Below, piece after piece: positions 1-12,870 of a DNA stretch of 64,000 nucleotides (positions are counted from its first letter, which is position 1; every line of letters starts with the position of its first letter). The notes under the pieces are model-generated. The model made no database searches and was not told where the DNA came from. It saw only the letters and a program-made list of their open reading frames with translations. This stretch comes from Nemania diffusa (taxonomy: Eukaryota > Ascomycota > Sordariomycetes > Xylariales > Xylariaceae), in contig JBBPUQ010000005.1 in NCBI GenBank assembly GCA_038501195.1, positions 558,001-622,000 of the forward strand, given 5' to 3'. The position numbers and the translations under genes were made by a program.

Positions 1-227
1 ATACCGTAACAAGACATCACATATTTTTCTTGGGTGAATTTATTAGGCTCAACTTTCCATATAATCAAAGTAAATTGGTATCATCATCCTAAACGCCTCT
101 ATGACCGAAATGTGCGTAGCTATGTCTATCAGCGCAGTGCCAAAAAAAAAAAAGGATAGCCCCGAGGTTTTCAGAACCCCATTCCAATCAATATAATACA
201 AGCAAGCCCGGACCACGCACGCGCCCT

Positions 228-1009
228 CTACGCGCCTCCCCGCTGCCTCTCGAGAACCTGCAACCTCAAGGCCTCGGTGGCGACCTCGGTCTCCAGCACG
301 CGGCCGACGCCCCGCCTCCACGCGTCCTCGAGCGCGCGCAGCTCCTCGCCGACGTCGTCCTGCAGGCGGCGGCGGGCGATGTTGACGACGTCGACGTCGC
401 GCCGCGCGGCGGCAAGATCGCGCTCCAGCTGCGCGAGCACGGCCTCGGCGTGCCAGTTGCCCACCAGCCAGGCGGTCTTGCCGTAGGCGTCGAGCAGGCG
501 GAGGTGGGTTTCGCGGGCGCGGAGGTAGGTGTGGGTTGCGTAGGCTTGGGTTAGGGGGCCGCGAGGGCGGACGGGGGGAGGGAGGGGGGGGGAGGGTCCT
601 GCGCTTCGTACCGCGTCAGGTCGATTCCTGCTAGGGGCTCCTTGCGGGATATCCGGGCTAGCTCGCTGGCGAGGAGGGGGGTGAAGGTTGGGGGGGGGAG
701 AGGGGGGAGGGTGCGTTGCGTGGTGGAAGGGAGCTCGGCGGTTATTTGCGCTTCGGCGGCTGCGCGCTCGGTTGGGGTTGGGTCTTGGTCGATGTCTGGG
801 GCGGGTTAGTTTTCTTGCTCTGATGAGGTTTGCCTAGGAGGGAGGTGGATTGGGTGTTGAGCTGAGGGGAGAGGGAGTGGGTGGAAGGATAGGGAGATAT
901 GGGAAGTACGTCGTCGGTGGTGACGAGATGGGTGGATGGTGGTTTGTTTGGATTTTGCCTGCTTACATGGGAGAGACTCGTGCACCGTGGTGCGGATTGA
1001 GGATGCCAT
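228..1009 (-). CDS. SPF27: Pre-mRNA-splicing factor SPF27 (BCAS2/Cwf7 family), apparent frameshift
   Basis: SPF27 is a small coiled-coil subunit of the Prp19/NineTeen complex that activates the spliceosome in the nucleus. Exon 1 is 1009-967 and encodes MASSIRTTVHESLP. The intron 966-796 has a GTAAGC donor and a CTAAC...CAG acceptor. Exon 2 runs 795-228 and opens with YIDQDPTPTERAAAEAQI, as the family does. Family blocks follow in order: LASELARI, DLTRYEAQ, AYGKTAWLVGNWHAEA, then the C-terminal helix with AWRRGVGRVLETEVATEALR. The reading frame changes between about 604 and 541. The frame that gives DLTRYEAQ meets a stop just before the frame that gives the AYGKTAWL block. The spliced length is 611 nt, one base short of a whole number of codons. 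A 9-G run at about 574-582 is the likely site, either a sequencing indel or a real lesion. The divergent ceramidase starts 675 bp away. Family assignment is confident; intactness is not. Confidence 0.85.
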
Positions 1010-1684
1010 TGTGTCTGACCTCGGGAGATATATGTGCTCGCTTCCTATCTACAATTGTGCGGTGGGTTTGAGCGGCGTTTTGGCTTGGCGGATTGGGGTA
1101 TCGTAGAGATTGTGGTGTTGAGGTTGTATTTGGTGATCAGATGCTCGACTTCTTGGTGGTTACGAGATGGCGCGCGTGAAGTTGCTGCCGTTGCGATCCT
1201 ACCCCAAATTTCCTTATCGTTATCGTTATCGCATAGGTGCTAGGTAGGCATTTGGTAGGATCCTACAGAGTAGGTACCTAATTAAGGAGCTCAAAGCTAG
1301 GGGCAAATATAGGACCTACCGCGCGCTGTGACATATAGCCCTCTCTATGCGTAGGTAGGCGTCATCTGCTTTCATAGTCTCCTGTATGTTCATGTGTCTC
1401 AGTCTTACAACCAACGGTCCTCTGACGTACAGAGTAACCACAAAATGGTACCCTCAGTAACAAGCCATGTTACCTGGGAGGCATTCATTTAATATTTAGA
1501 ATTATACCATTCTTCAGATATTTTCTCTTGGTCCTGACCAGGGTCTACGGCCACTATAACTACCTCGTCCTCCGTGACATCCGAATAAAGAAACCTTTGA
1601 CTACCTGTTTAACCTATCACTACGCTGTAATACTCAGATGCAAACGTGGATAATTCCAATGCGATATATTGCTTGAGAGACGCC

Positions 1685-4254
1685 ATGCCGGACATTGATA
1701 GCGAGAAGAAGGCCGGTCCTTCGCCATTGGTCCCAGATCACCATAAGAACAGGACTTCTAGGCAGACTAGACTCACTGTCTGGCTATCTGTCATTCTATT
1801 TGCATCGACATTGCTATTATTAGCTATAACCTCGCCGCATAGTATAAGGGATAGGTTAACGCTATGGCCGGTTGATAAGACACCTACCCAGGGCTGGGTC
1901 TCATCTGAAGTTGAAGGGGATGAGTATCTTTTAGGAGTGGGAAAGGCTGATATCACCGGGTACGTTGCTGATGAACTATTCGTATCAGTCTCGTTTCAAT
2001 TTAGCTGACATGTATCTTTCAGCCCTGTTGTGGAGATCAACTTGATGGGCTATGCCGACCCAGACCAGATCGGCACGGGTCTAAGGCAGCGATTGTATGC
2101 ACGTGCATTCATCGTTGCAGATCCTTCCCGTCCTGCAGACAGATTCATCTACCTTGTTTTGGACACCCAATCTGGCGATACCGCAGTCCGCTATGGTATC
2201 TTATCCGGAATCAAAGCCCTAGGTCCCGAGTATGCGAACTTCGGCCATCACAATCTAGCCGTGACAGGTACTCACTCACACTCAGGGCCTGGGGCCTGGC
2301 TAAACTATTTACTACCCCAGATCACTAGCAAAGGGTTCGATAAACAAAGTTACCAGGCTATCGTGGATGGTGCCGTCTTATCCGTCAAGAAGGCTCACGA
2401 AAGCCTAGCCTTAGGCCGTCTTAGTGTTGGCTCAACGAAAGTCTTTGGTGCGAACATCAACCGAAGCTTATTCGCCTACCTCGCAAACCCCGAAGAGGAA
2501 CGGGCAAGGTACAATGTCAGCTCTGAAGACGATGGTTCTGTGGAAAAAGACTTAACTCTGCTCAAGTTCCAGAGATTGTCTGATGGAAAAAACATCGGAG
2601 TCTTAACGTGGTTTCCTACCCATGGCACTTCGGTGCTTGGTAATAACACTCTCATCTCTGGTGATAACAAGGGCGTGGCTGCGTACCTATTCGAGAAGAG
2701 TGTTTTGGGTGAGGATACTGCTGCTGATGGATTCGTAGCCGGCTTCTCGCAGGCGAATGTTGGCGACACGAGCCCCAATGTCCTAGGAGCTTGGTGTGAG
2801 GATGGCACGGGTCAGATGTGCAGTTTTGAAAATAGCACATGCAGTGATGGCAGATCTCAGAAATGCCACGCCCGCGGACCCTTCTTCAGAGCCGACGACG
2901 AGGGGACTTCCTCTTGTTTCGAGATCGGCAAACGTCAATTCGAACCTGCGAAAGCGTTGTATGATGAACTAAAGGACGCCTCAACCCCTATTCATGGGAA
3001 ATGGGTCAAGTCGTTTCACACATTCCACAATATGTCGAGCTACCAGTTCGAACTCCCGAACGGAACGCTGGTCACTACGTGTCCTGCGGCCTTGGGATAC
3101 TCCTTCGCCGCCGGAACGTCGGATGGCCCAGGCGCATTCGACTTTACCCAGCACAACGGCAACCCCAACACGACATCGCCTGTATGGAAGGTCGTGTCTA
3201 ACATCCTAAAGGCGCCATCGAAGGAGCAAGTTGCATGCCACGGCCTGAAGCCTATCCTTCTCGACGTGGGTGAAGTCTCTACGCCCTATGAGTGGACACC
3301 CAACATCGTTGACGTCCAGGCTTTCCGCGTCGGCCAGCTGGTTATCATCGTGAGCCCAGGCGAGGCCACGACGATGGCCGGCCGGAGATGGAAGAACGCC
3401 GTGGCGGAGGAGGTTGAGGCGCAGTTCGCTAGTGAAGAAGACTCTGAGCCCCCCGTTGTTGTATTAGGCGGGCCGGCGAATAGTTATACGCATTATATCA
3501 CTACGGAGGAAGAATATAGGTAAGCAGCCCCTTCAGACATATCGGTTAGGAGCACGTTTGATCAGATGTGATCTACTTAATATCTTTTCAAAATTGTAAG
3601 TAACTTATAGGGCCAGCGCTAACACATTTATCACACAATAGCATCCAGCGGTACGAGGGCGCAAGCACGCTCTACGGACCCCATACCCTAGCAGCGTATA
3701 TACACGTCACTCTATCCTGGGTCTCGTCCCTCGGCTCATCGTCTACCACGCAACCGCCGCAGGGCCCTGAGCCCCCGAACAACAGCAACCGCAGCCTGAG
3801 CTTCATTCCGTCCGTGATCCGCGACGCGGCGCCCTTCTTCAAGGACTTTGGCGATGTCCTGCAGGACGTCACGAGTGGATCATACCAGGTCGGCGAGCCG
3901 GTTACGGTTACCTTCGTAGGCGCGAACCCACGGAACAACCTACGACTCGGGGGCAGCTACGCTTTCGTAGAGAAACTAGTCTCCTCCTCCTCTACTTCTT
4001 CTATTGCGGAGACGGAAGCGGAGACGCCAGAGTGGCAAGTCGTCCGCGACGACAGCGACTGGCACCTCGTCTTCCGCTGGCGCCGCGTCAGCGAGCTACT
4101 GGCTACCAGCGAGGTCACCGTCACGTGGGAGACGGCCGATCCCTGGGCCGAACCCGGGACCTACCGGATTCGATATTCCGGGGACGCGAAGAGTCTAGGA
4201 GGGACCATCACCCCATTTGAGGGTGTCAGCGGCACTTTTGAGCTTGTAGATTAG
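1685..4254 (+). CDS. Neutral ceramidase (neutral/alkaline nonlysosomal ceramidase)
   Basis: Hydrolyses the amide bond of ceramide to give sphingosine and a fatty acid, in the secretory pathway or at the cell surface. Exons are 1685-1959, 2023-3519 and 3642-4254; together they give 794 aa. The open frame extends upstream to a GTG at 1646, but 1685 is the first in-frame ATG. Residues about 31-50 form a single hydrophobic signal-anchor. The catalytic motif NVGDTSPN is intact, with the nucleophile near Ser342. Candidate zinc-site segments are visible (GTHSHSGPGAW, WFPTHGTS, SPGEATTMAGRRWKNAV). Splicing out intron 1 gives DITGPVVEINLMGYA; splicing out intron 2 gives EEYSIQRYEGAS. Both joins match the family. 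The C-terminal immunoglobulin-like domain (exon 3) is present, so the protein looks complete. It is divergent from SPF27. Confidence 0.95.
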
Positions 4255-6181
4255 TATTAGTGGAAGATGGAAGAGAGGGCTAGGAATTCTCCCTTGTAGA
4301 ATGTGTATTGAAGGTCTGGAATCGGTTTTGTTTAATATTGTTATTATCGCGGTGGATATACGAACGCCGGTGAGGCATTAATAGCTAGGGCTGAAGGGAT
4401 ATCTACATCTTGCCAGTGTTCGGGCTTAATGAGTATAGATTGTAGGAATACTGTGTGCAAGGACATGGGCACGGATTTCATCGTTTGTATGAATAATGAG
4501 ATAGGAGTGAAAACTTTGAAGGGAAGCAACCTATCCGTCTTCATGTTCCTCACGTACAGCGTAAATCGCGAGAGTGAGAATATACGGCACGTCACGGCGC
4601 GGTAAAGCAATGCATGTCAAAAGTGAATGCACGATGAATTAAGAATTTTCCTAGTACATGTCGATATCAAGCTTTTCACTGTTGCATACTAGATATAACT
4701 ACGTCTCAGCTACGAACTAGATGCAGGTACTCGCAAATTTTATTTAAGCTACATTGATTCTATAGGATAGGTTTAAGTGAATACCATGCTAGATTTCAAT
4801 GACTATAGTCTAGGTAGGCAGAAGTCAGTAAGTAGACCCGATAGTCTCGCGAACTTCGCGGGATTAAGAACCGGCCGCATCTAAGAACGGGCTTAGATAA
4901 ATAACCGTGATGTCGGGTTGACGAACGTGCGACAGCACAGAAAGAGGAGGCAGAGGTCTGTGTGTTGTTCAGCTATGGAGCAGACAGGGACAAGGGGAGA
5001 AGGGATATACGGTGAAGAACTTGTCATGGAAGCGGGAGTGAAGTTTAAATACGATTGGCCTTGGCAGATACTGGTATTTTAGAGGGGTGGTAAATAGTGG
5101 TAACAACCCGAGGAGTGCTAACGATTATCGTTTTCGTAAATTCTTTCTGTGACCGGTTCGTCGGTCACCATGAAGAAATGAGATGCATGAACCGTGTATA
5201 TTTATATGCGCTCAATATGTGCAATCTTCCACGGCATCTCAGAAGCGAAGTGAAATCCTCCCCATGTAGATGGATAGTGTCTCGGACTAGTACGTAGCAC
5301 GGCAGTACACCGGGCAGATCCGCCATGGAGCAAACCAGATCGTCAGACACGACAGATAAGCTCTCCCTTCGTGTTACTCTCCCTTGCTCCGGGTAGAGGG
5401 GCATAAGCATTGTAGCACTATGCTGATCCCTGTCTCTCTGCGAACCATGTATCTACAGACAGCAGTGATTTGTGCCATGATCCGCGGGTGCAGAACCATA
5501 AACTCTACTGTTGTACTGTACCTCTTCAAACAAGGGGAGTAGACTTATAAATAATGGAGAATTAGGTAGGTAGGTATTATTAAGTAGTTCATTTATCATA
5601 TACAAGAAGAGACGCGATATTATGGCGTCAAGATCGGATCTTCTAACTATCTAGGTAATGCTAGCTAGAAATGATGCGCTCGCTCGGTATAAAGCTGTTT
5701 ATCGTGAAGATAATACATCAAACGAGACGCTAATGTAGCACAATGCAATGCAATGCAACAAGGGAACTATAATAACAACAAGGCCAATGCTTATGCCGTG
5801 TTGATGAGAGTGTGATAGTCTGCTGCAGCTTGATTAGTAGTTGGAGAGTGAGACGAATGTCTGCACTACGCCCCGGAAGAGTGTGTGAGAGGGAGGTCCT
5901 CAGACAGGCCGAACCCTGGTGGTTCTTTCGGGGACCGTCGGGGATTTCCGGTCCGAAACGAACGGGTCGCGAAAATTGGCTGATGATGTTGGAGTGGCTG
6001 GGAGGGCCCGGTGGGATGCGATAGCCAGGCTGACGGATTATGGGTATCAAATGGAGACGTCATAGCCATAGGTTCGGAGCGAGTTGAAAACAAATCACCA
6101 TATAGGCAAGAACCGGCGTGAGATTCCGTAGAATAGAAAGTGGAAGACTGGGACAAGAACAAGCAACGCAAAAAACCAAGC
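4255..6181. other. Gene-free spacer between ceramidase and glutaminase
   Basis: About 1.9 kb containing the 3' ends of the two convergent genes and no ORF with recognisable homology. Short open frames on both strands (for example around 5.8-6.1 kb) lack family motifs and splice continuity. The tetranucleotide-like string TAGGTAGGTAGGTA occurs near 5565, and a small hairpin around TCTCGCGAACTTCGCGGGA near 4850. Confidence 0.6.
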
Positions 6182-8584
6182 CTATGACGGCAACGCCAAC
6201 AGCGAGAAGTGGCCGCCCACCACGGGGCGCGCGGTGAACTGGATGCCAGGCGGGTAGTCGCCCGTGACGCAGTCGTAGAGGTCAGTGAAGGCCCTGTTGG
6301 TCGGCGTGACGCTGATCCAGTTAGCGATGCGCGAGATGATTTCGTCGCGGGTGCTCTCGGAGGCGATGGCCGCCACCCAGAGCTGCCAATCCGTCTTCGA
6401 GTACGTGTGGCGCGTGTCCAGCGGCACGCAGTATTGCAGCTCTACGCTGGGGTAGAAGTTGCTCTGCATGTCGTAGACGTACTTGGGCACGAAGTCGTAG
6501 TCGAAGCCCAGCAGCGAGTTGGAGTACAGGTTGTACAGCAGGCCGGACGTGTTGGTGGCGCCGTACGCTAGGGTCGTGTGTGGGAGTGTCGTGTCGTTGT
6601 AGATGCCGAAAGTCTGCCACTGGTTGATGTACGAAGTTGCCGTGCTCAGGTACTTGGTTGCGTCGTCTGCGTGGCCGGTGATGTTGGAGATGTCAGCCAT
6701 GGCGCGCAGTCCAATGATACCTTTAATCGCCAGGTTGGTCTGGTTGGCTAGCGAGCCTGCAAAATCATCCGTCGAGATCTGATCGGCTGGGATCAAAGCC
6801 TCGTCGATGAGATAACCAGCCCACTGAGTGAGGATATTGTAATGTTGCTTGAGATATGCGGTATCCTTGGTCCGCTGGTAATAGGCGAGAACCATAATGA
6901 TCATGTTGCCACACTCTTCGAGTGGTTGAGGTTCGTCCGTGCCGTCTGGATACCCCTGAGCCAGAGGGAAAGTGCCAAGATCATGAATGGCATTTGTGTT
7001 GGGGTAGTGGCCGTTCTCTTGGTTCAGGAACAACGGCTTCAGGAGGTAATTGAGAAGTTTCGGGTTTGTGTACAAGATGAGGGGTATCGCCGGGAAAATG
7101 ACGTCCACGGTCTGAATATCACCGTCGGAACTAATTTCCTTTAAGAAAACCAAAGGGTCTGCGTTAGTTCCCGTGAACTGTAGAGCACCGAACGTCTGTC
7201 GGACACTGAGACTGGTGATGGTCAAGTAATCTTGACCAGCAGCAGCGATGGAGTCTGAGGCGACCTTGTTATCAAGGTCGGTGGCTAAGCCGGCTGCCGT
7301 TTTGAAGTCATTATAGAAGAAGGTAAGCTATGGTTTGTTAGCAATTACAGCCACCCTGAGCATGGAATTCGAATATTTGCTTACGGCATCAACACTAGAT
7401 TTAAAGTAGTCTGTCCACAGAGATTTATAGGTCGTGAGAGTGCCATTAGCACCGTCTCCTAGTAACTGAACGGCATTTTCCTGGGTGAGGCCGATAGTGA
7501 AGAGAGTGTTGACTACACTCTTGGAAACTGATCCTAGGTTCTTAGAGAATCCGAACACGGGCCTTCAAAATAAATTAGCCAGACCCGGGAAAAAGTCACG
7601 ATAGTCGTGACCTTGACTCACCAATTGTTATTCACAGCTCTGAAGTTGGTGTCTTTGGTGTTTGGCAATGTTCCGTTGTTCTTAAAGGTACCTCTTACGA
7701 TAACATCGGAGCCGCTCTGGTAGGTGAGCTGCAAGACTTGTCAGGACTGGTATGGTAACATAATACTGTTTATCACGATCCGCAGCTAAAATGTGCACTT
7801 TGGACGACTTACACCTTTCGTATTAGCAGTAGACCAGTAGAAAGTACCCCAGTTAGGTAGCTGGTTCGTCTCCGAAATTTCGGTCTGGCTTTGTCGAGAG
7901 AACTCATGGTACGCAACTCCATTAGCCGTTCCGTAATCCCATTCAATCACGGCATTTAGATCACCCGACGCCCATTCTAAGATTGAATGGTAAGTACAAG
8001 GGCACACGCAGGCGAGGGAAGAGACGAGGCCTTTACTCACCACCAGATACGTCAGCATATAGCTGGACGTCATGTTTAGCGCCATCGAGGGAATAGACGC
8101 CCACGTCGAGATATGAGAAAGTGAGGGATTGTCTCCTGAGGTCGTTAGGTGTCACTGGTGAGAGAAAAGTGATATTCATCCCCACTTTGCCGCCGACATC
8201 CATGACGAAGTTGCTCCTTGTCGACGTATAGGAGAAGGCGGTCTGGTTCACGTTCTGAGAGTTGGATACGGCACCCATCCATTGGTACGCAGTCCCGTCA
8301 ACTCGGATCATACCTGTCCAGGCGGTAATCTGTTGTCTGTAACAATATTAGGTTGAGTTTAGAGTGCCTCGGTAGGAATATGGAACGCACTGCCAAAACA
8401 CCGGCCACTGGCCGGCAAGGTAGCCGCCGTTACCACCATCGCTTCCCGCATTCAACCAAGTGTTCAGGTAGGGTGCTTTCACAGCAAGAGGTATCGCAGG
8501 TGGTCTGGCAGGAGAGAATGTTGATGTTCCCAAGGCGAGACCCCCGAAGAAGAAAACGCCAGTTAGGGCGTCCTTAAGCCCCAT
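6182..8584 (-). CDS. gtaA: Secreted glutaminase A (GtaA family)
   Basis: Extracellular glutaminase of the Aspergillus GtaA type; converts glutamine to glutamate and ammonia. Six exons on the minus strand: 8584-8391, 8336-8041, 7976-7813, 7728-7622, 7562-7385 and 7327-6182. They sum to 2085 nt (694 aa), the usual family length. The start is the MGLKDALTG methionine; its N-terminus has a hydrophobic signal peptide (FFFGGLALG). It is followed by the family opening RPPAIPLAVKAPYLNTWL. Later family blocks are ITAWTGMIRVDGTAYQWMG, LPNWGTFYWST, TYQSGSDVIVRGTF, FPAIPLILYTNP, GHYPNTNAIHDLG, EECGNMIIM, TDDFAGSLANQTNLAIKGI and DWQLWVAAIA. The last exon carries the large alpha-toroid domain (DUF4965/DUF1793 type). 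All five introns have GTNNGN donors and keep frame. No lesion seen. Confidence 0.93.
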
Positions 8585-11500
8585 ATTGATAGGTGTATAT
8601 AGACTTGGATAATGAAGAGGTAATGGAATTGCACAGGTACTGGGCAAGATGTCCGAGTTTAATACCTTGAATACCGTATAGGTAGGTATATACAAGTAAT
8701 GAGTGTGGAATGACCCCGAGATGAGATAAACATAGATGGGAATGAAGCATAGGTTATTATACTGTTGAGATTCAAGAAAGGAATCTTGACATCAAGTGAC
8801 ACCTGTGTGACAAAGCCGTTCGCACGGGGAACTAGCCGCCTGCAGGATCATATGGCCAGAACAAAAAGGGAAGGTTTTCTAGGATATAAAAGGGTCATGA
8901 AGACTAATTCGACCCTAGAAGGCTGGTAACAGGGCAAGATTCTAAGTCATGCGACTTAAAGAGGCTTGCCTGCATCTCACGGGAGAGGCATCGTGGAATG
9001 ATTACTTGCAAGGGGGCAAGCCTGCAGCATGGCCGGCTTGGCTTCGTAGGTAACGATGCTTTTGCTAGTCATACTTAGAAGCCACCGACGCAGAAGAGCA
9101 AGGGGCTAGACCGCCCATGGGCAAGGGGGGAAATTATGATGCCTCCCTTGGATTGTCGTGGTATGGGCGAATACAGTACCTGCTGCAGATAATCAGGCTT
9201 CGGGTGGGCCTTATGTAAATTAAAACATGTGTGCGGAACATGTTTACGTAGGTAGAACACCCGAGCCAAGACGTTGAACTGGTAACATACGGCGATATGA
9301 TATAGAGGGCTCTTATTGTTGTCAGCGTCCCACGGCCCAGCCAGACCCAAGATGTTTGAGACGGGTCTTGGGAATGGAATGCTCCAAGCGGGCGAATAAC
9401 AAGGAGCGCGCTCTAGCTCCTGATTGGAGGACACTAAATGATAGATTTGTGAGACTTCCGTATGTAGAAAGTGATCCAGCAAATGATGAAGAAAAAGAGT
9501 ACCTTAAGAGAAGAGGGCATGCTTATAGCTGACAACTCAGACATCAACACAGGGATCATGTGCTGTTGGGTATTCTGTACTGCTTGGCTTGAGGATGGAG
9601 CCAGGAAACCGGCTCAGGGTTAATGCCCGTCACAGCTTCGGTACTTGCAAAGCAAGTCACCGCCGCCACAATGCAGGTCCGGGTAGGCGGGCCATAACGC
9701 ACCCCCGCCTCATCCGGTTGCCAACTGAGCAGGTGAAGAGTGTCCATGCCGTATAACCTGTTGTCGTCCTGTCCCACAATCATTGGCTAGTTGCGTGGTG
9801 TGCCTGGATACTAGACAGGGGTAGCCTCGAATCCGCTCTACACTAGCTCTGCATAGTCCTAGACTTACTTGTAGACCAAAGATGATAGTAGAGCCTCCAA
9901 TACCGGATAGTTGATCTAAGGAGATATTCCTGAAAGCTGGTAGGTACTTTGACTTTTGCAAACATGGAAACAGGCGTGTTTACTGCTTGTCAGCGTTGCA
10001 GCGCACTATAAGCTCGCAAAACCCTCTGCTCTGCTGAGGGCTAGCGAACGCCATCAATATAGGTATGCAGAATGGCAATGCGGATTCCTTGGCTCGGAGC
10101 GCACAGCAAACGCGGTGATCCCCAGGCTTTCGGCGACTTGGCGCGGTGTTGCATCATGGCGTGTGGCCTGGCTGCAATTAGCGAAACTAGACCAAACACA
10201 GGTAGCCCAGCTCAACTACCATATCTCCCCGCCTCTTCCCGTGCATCTCTAAACCGCCTAACCGAGCTGCGAAAGAAGCCAAAGATCTGGGGAAGTGGCT
10301 TGGCAGAAGACCATCTGCTGCATGTGAGCCTACCATGACGCCTTTACTTTTATTTTTCATCATCTATTGATGACCATGAAGGCACCACGGGGCCCCATTA
10401 ATCGTTCGAGCGCATATATACCCAACCCTCGTCATAATGCCTCTCCTTTTTTGATATGATTGGTGTCAGCTATTGCAGGTGACAAGGTTTACCTTGCCCA
10501 CCCGATCGGTCGATCTCAGGGAGCACAATTGGCCAAAAGCCGACGACAAGTGCGGAGATTAGTTCCAGCTTCCCCTCAGCGGCGCATGGCGAATTTCTCT
10601 GCCGCACATGCTGGACCTTCACCGGGGCAGAAGTCGGAGATTTTTCCCCAACGTGATGATACTTTCCTCATTGGGAAGGACGAAGTCCACACGAGGTCGA
10701 AAAAAAGATCCATAAGTAAGATCATGAGATCTCGTTATGTTGCACTACTTGGTCGCATTCCAGTTGTGAATTTTCCGGCTTCGGCCTAGCTTTTGCGAGA
10801 GAGAGCATTGCTGATAGAGGGCGGTCAGCATAGGAGGGGGAATATGGCACATTTGAGACTAATAGCTATACACTTGATGCGCTTGACCTTACCTTGCAAC
10901 CTGTCCTTCGATGTATCACTCCACAAGACAACCGAGTTGCGGATCGTAGCTCGTAGTTGCATCTTTCGACCCGTCCTGAAGTCTCTGGGTATATCCACTC
11001 TTTCTCCTCGGTAGCTCCTGGGGTGTCGATTAGGTCACAGTAACCTCAGTCTCTAAGTCGTGCGTAGGAGAGGGGACAGAACGCAATTCAAATAGCTATG
11101 AGGACCAAGAAAAGAAGGGTGAGAACAAAATAGGGTTGTTATGGGGAGAGGAATTGAGAGTATAGCAGCCGTTGAATATATCCTGGGGTGTGACTGAGCT
11201 GGCCCCTACTCTTCCTCAACATTTCGGTCCTGTTTATGGATATCTTATAATCTGGTGAAAGAATGAGCTGTCGAAATTTAACTCACCAAGCGAAGTGTCG
11301 ATCTAAAAAGACAACATAAGTATTTTCGACTCGTATAATTCGACCATTTGGGTATATTTCGAGTCAGAGTTTCGCTAATACAATGTTTTGGTCTAATCAT
11401 TGCCCATAAGCATCTTGCTGCGAGCATTGCTGGGATTGCCCTTTCTCTGAGAGCTACCTGAATACCAGATGAGTTTAGATAGAGTGTTAGAGAAAGATAA

Positions 11501-12770
11501 GGAAAACAGTGCCAGTTAGATATTGAGTTAGGTATAGCCTTTCGGTTGTTCAAGTTATCTTGACGGAGTTCTTTTCGTCACTGCCATCAATGGCTATGGG
11601 GGACTTTTGGAACTCGCACGCCTTTTCTATTTTGGATTTGTTTGTAGAAAGAAAGATGAGCGAAGTAGGACTTTTATCTGTTCAAATAGTCGACCCGGTA
11701 ATATCACCAACAGCACAGACCCATGATATCCCCATAATGCTTTCACGTGGTAATTCCTCGTACGAGGATTTCGACATGCATAAACGACTTGATTGGGCGT
11801 TGTCTAATAGGAGGGAGGGTGAGCCACGCAGCAGAAGATAAGATGGACCTATCCAATCTTCGCAGTGCTTGGCAAGTAGTAGTGATGGTAACATATAGAG
11901 AGAGGGATAGACGGCTTGCTGCTATTCGTTGTCCTCATGCTCGCATAGGACAATGCCCTCAGCTGTCAACTCGTGTAGATCTATCAAAGGACCATAACAC
12001 GAGCCTGCATATATCCTAGCGACGTCGTAATGCGTATTAACATACCTTATAGCACGAGGTCTAAGAGGTAGGAGCATAATGCACCATTCGTCAGGAGCCT
12101 TGTGAGTGGTTGCTGGCGAAAGGTAAGAGAGCATGAATTGCAACAACTTGCATATACAGTATCTTCGGGAGACACGACAATGCGGAACTCGTGCCAACAA
12201 TGCTTCATTGATCACCATGGTGTTTCCCCAACTAGCAAAGTTAATACTCCATCTCCATTCATATGACCAAAGGAGAGTTGTCTTGGCAGCAAATCGCTGC
12301 CAAGTTTCTAAAATATCAGCGAGTATGGCGTGTAGGTCTCCATGCGTAAGTTTCTTTTTATGACCACCTTCAAGGCCAAGGACCAGTCCATGTAGTCTAT
12401 GTAAGCAAGTTAGTCCTCTATAGCTCCTTAGTACTACAGAGATTAGCCATGATCATCTTAATTGGGCCGCTTGACACTAGACTACCGCAGGTTCTTGTTG
12501 CCTAAGAGTTGCGGCATGTTTAGACTTGTAATTAATCAGCCGTAACAGCCCACTCAGCCGATAGACAATCCGCCACTACGATCATTTTAGCCCGAACACA
12601 TCAGTCAATTGATGCTAATAGCTCTGTACTGTACATACCTACGAGAGAAGGAGGTAGCTAGGTATATGCAGTTAAGAGTCTGGATCAACTAGGTAAGTGT
12701 GGTATAACAATGGTTCTTAGATACCTAGGTAGATAGGCAGACGAGCTCCCATCCAAGCTGTTGGGAGTGG
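8585..12770. other. Gene-poor tract, no supported gene
   Basis: Upstream region of the glutaminase followed by about 4 kb with many short ORFs on both strands (for example 9075-9482 minus, 10460-10789 plus, 11560-11841 plus, 12133-12363 plus). None shows a recognisable domain, none can be extended through plausible introns into a longer product, and several overlap each other on opposite strands. Copies of the TAGGTAGG-type string occur near 8678, 9246 and 9929. It could hold a decayed or lineage-specific gene that I cannot recognise. Confidence 0.5.
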
Positions 12771-12779
12771 ACTTAAGAG

Positions 12780-12870
12780 GAACTTTTGCCTTCCCAAACA
12801 CGGGTTAGGCTCAAACCCAGAACGACCGATCTAGACGATGAAAGCGCTCGGCTAGGCACTTTCTTCTAGA
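12780..12870 (-). repeat. Possible tRNA-derived (SINE-like) sequence
   Basis: On the minus strand an A-box-like TAGCCGAGCGC (12854-12844) is followed 26 nt later by a B-box-like GGTTTGAGCCT (12817-12807). The match to the TRGCNNAGYGG and GGTTCGANTCC consensus is good but not perfect. No cloverleaf with paired acceptor arms can be drawn, so this is not called as a tRNA gene. A tRNA-derived SINE or tRNA relic is the best guess. Confidence 0.3.

Noticed and set aside
9075..12363. Several ORFs of 70-135 codons between the glutaminase and the Ser/Thr-rich gene
   Set aside because: No domain, conflicting strands, and no splice chain that lengthens any of them.
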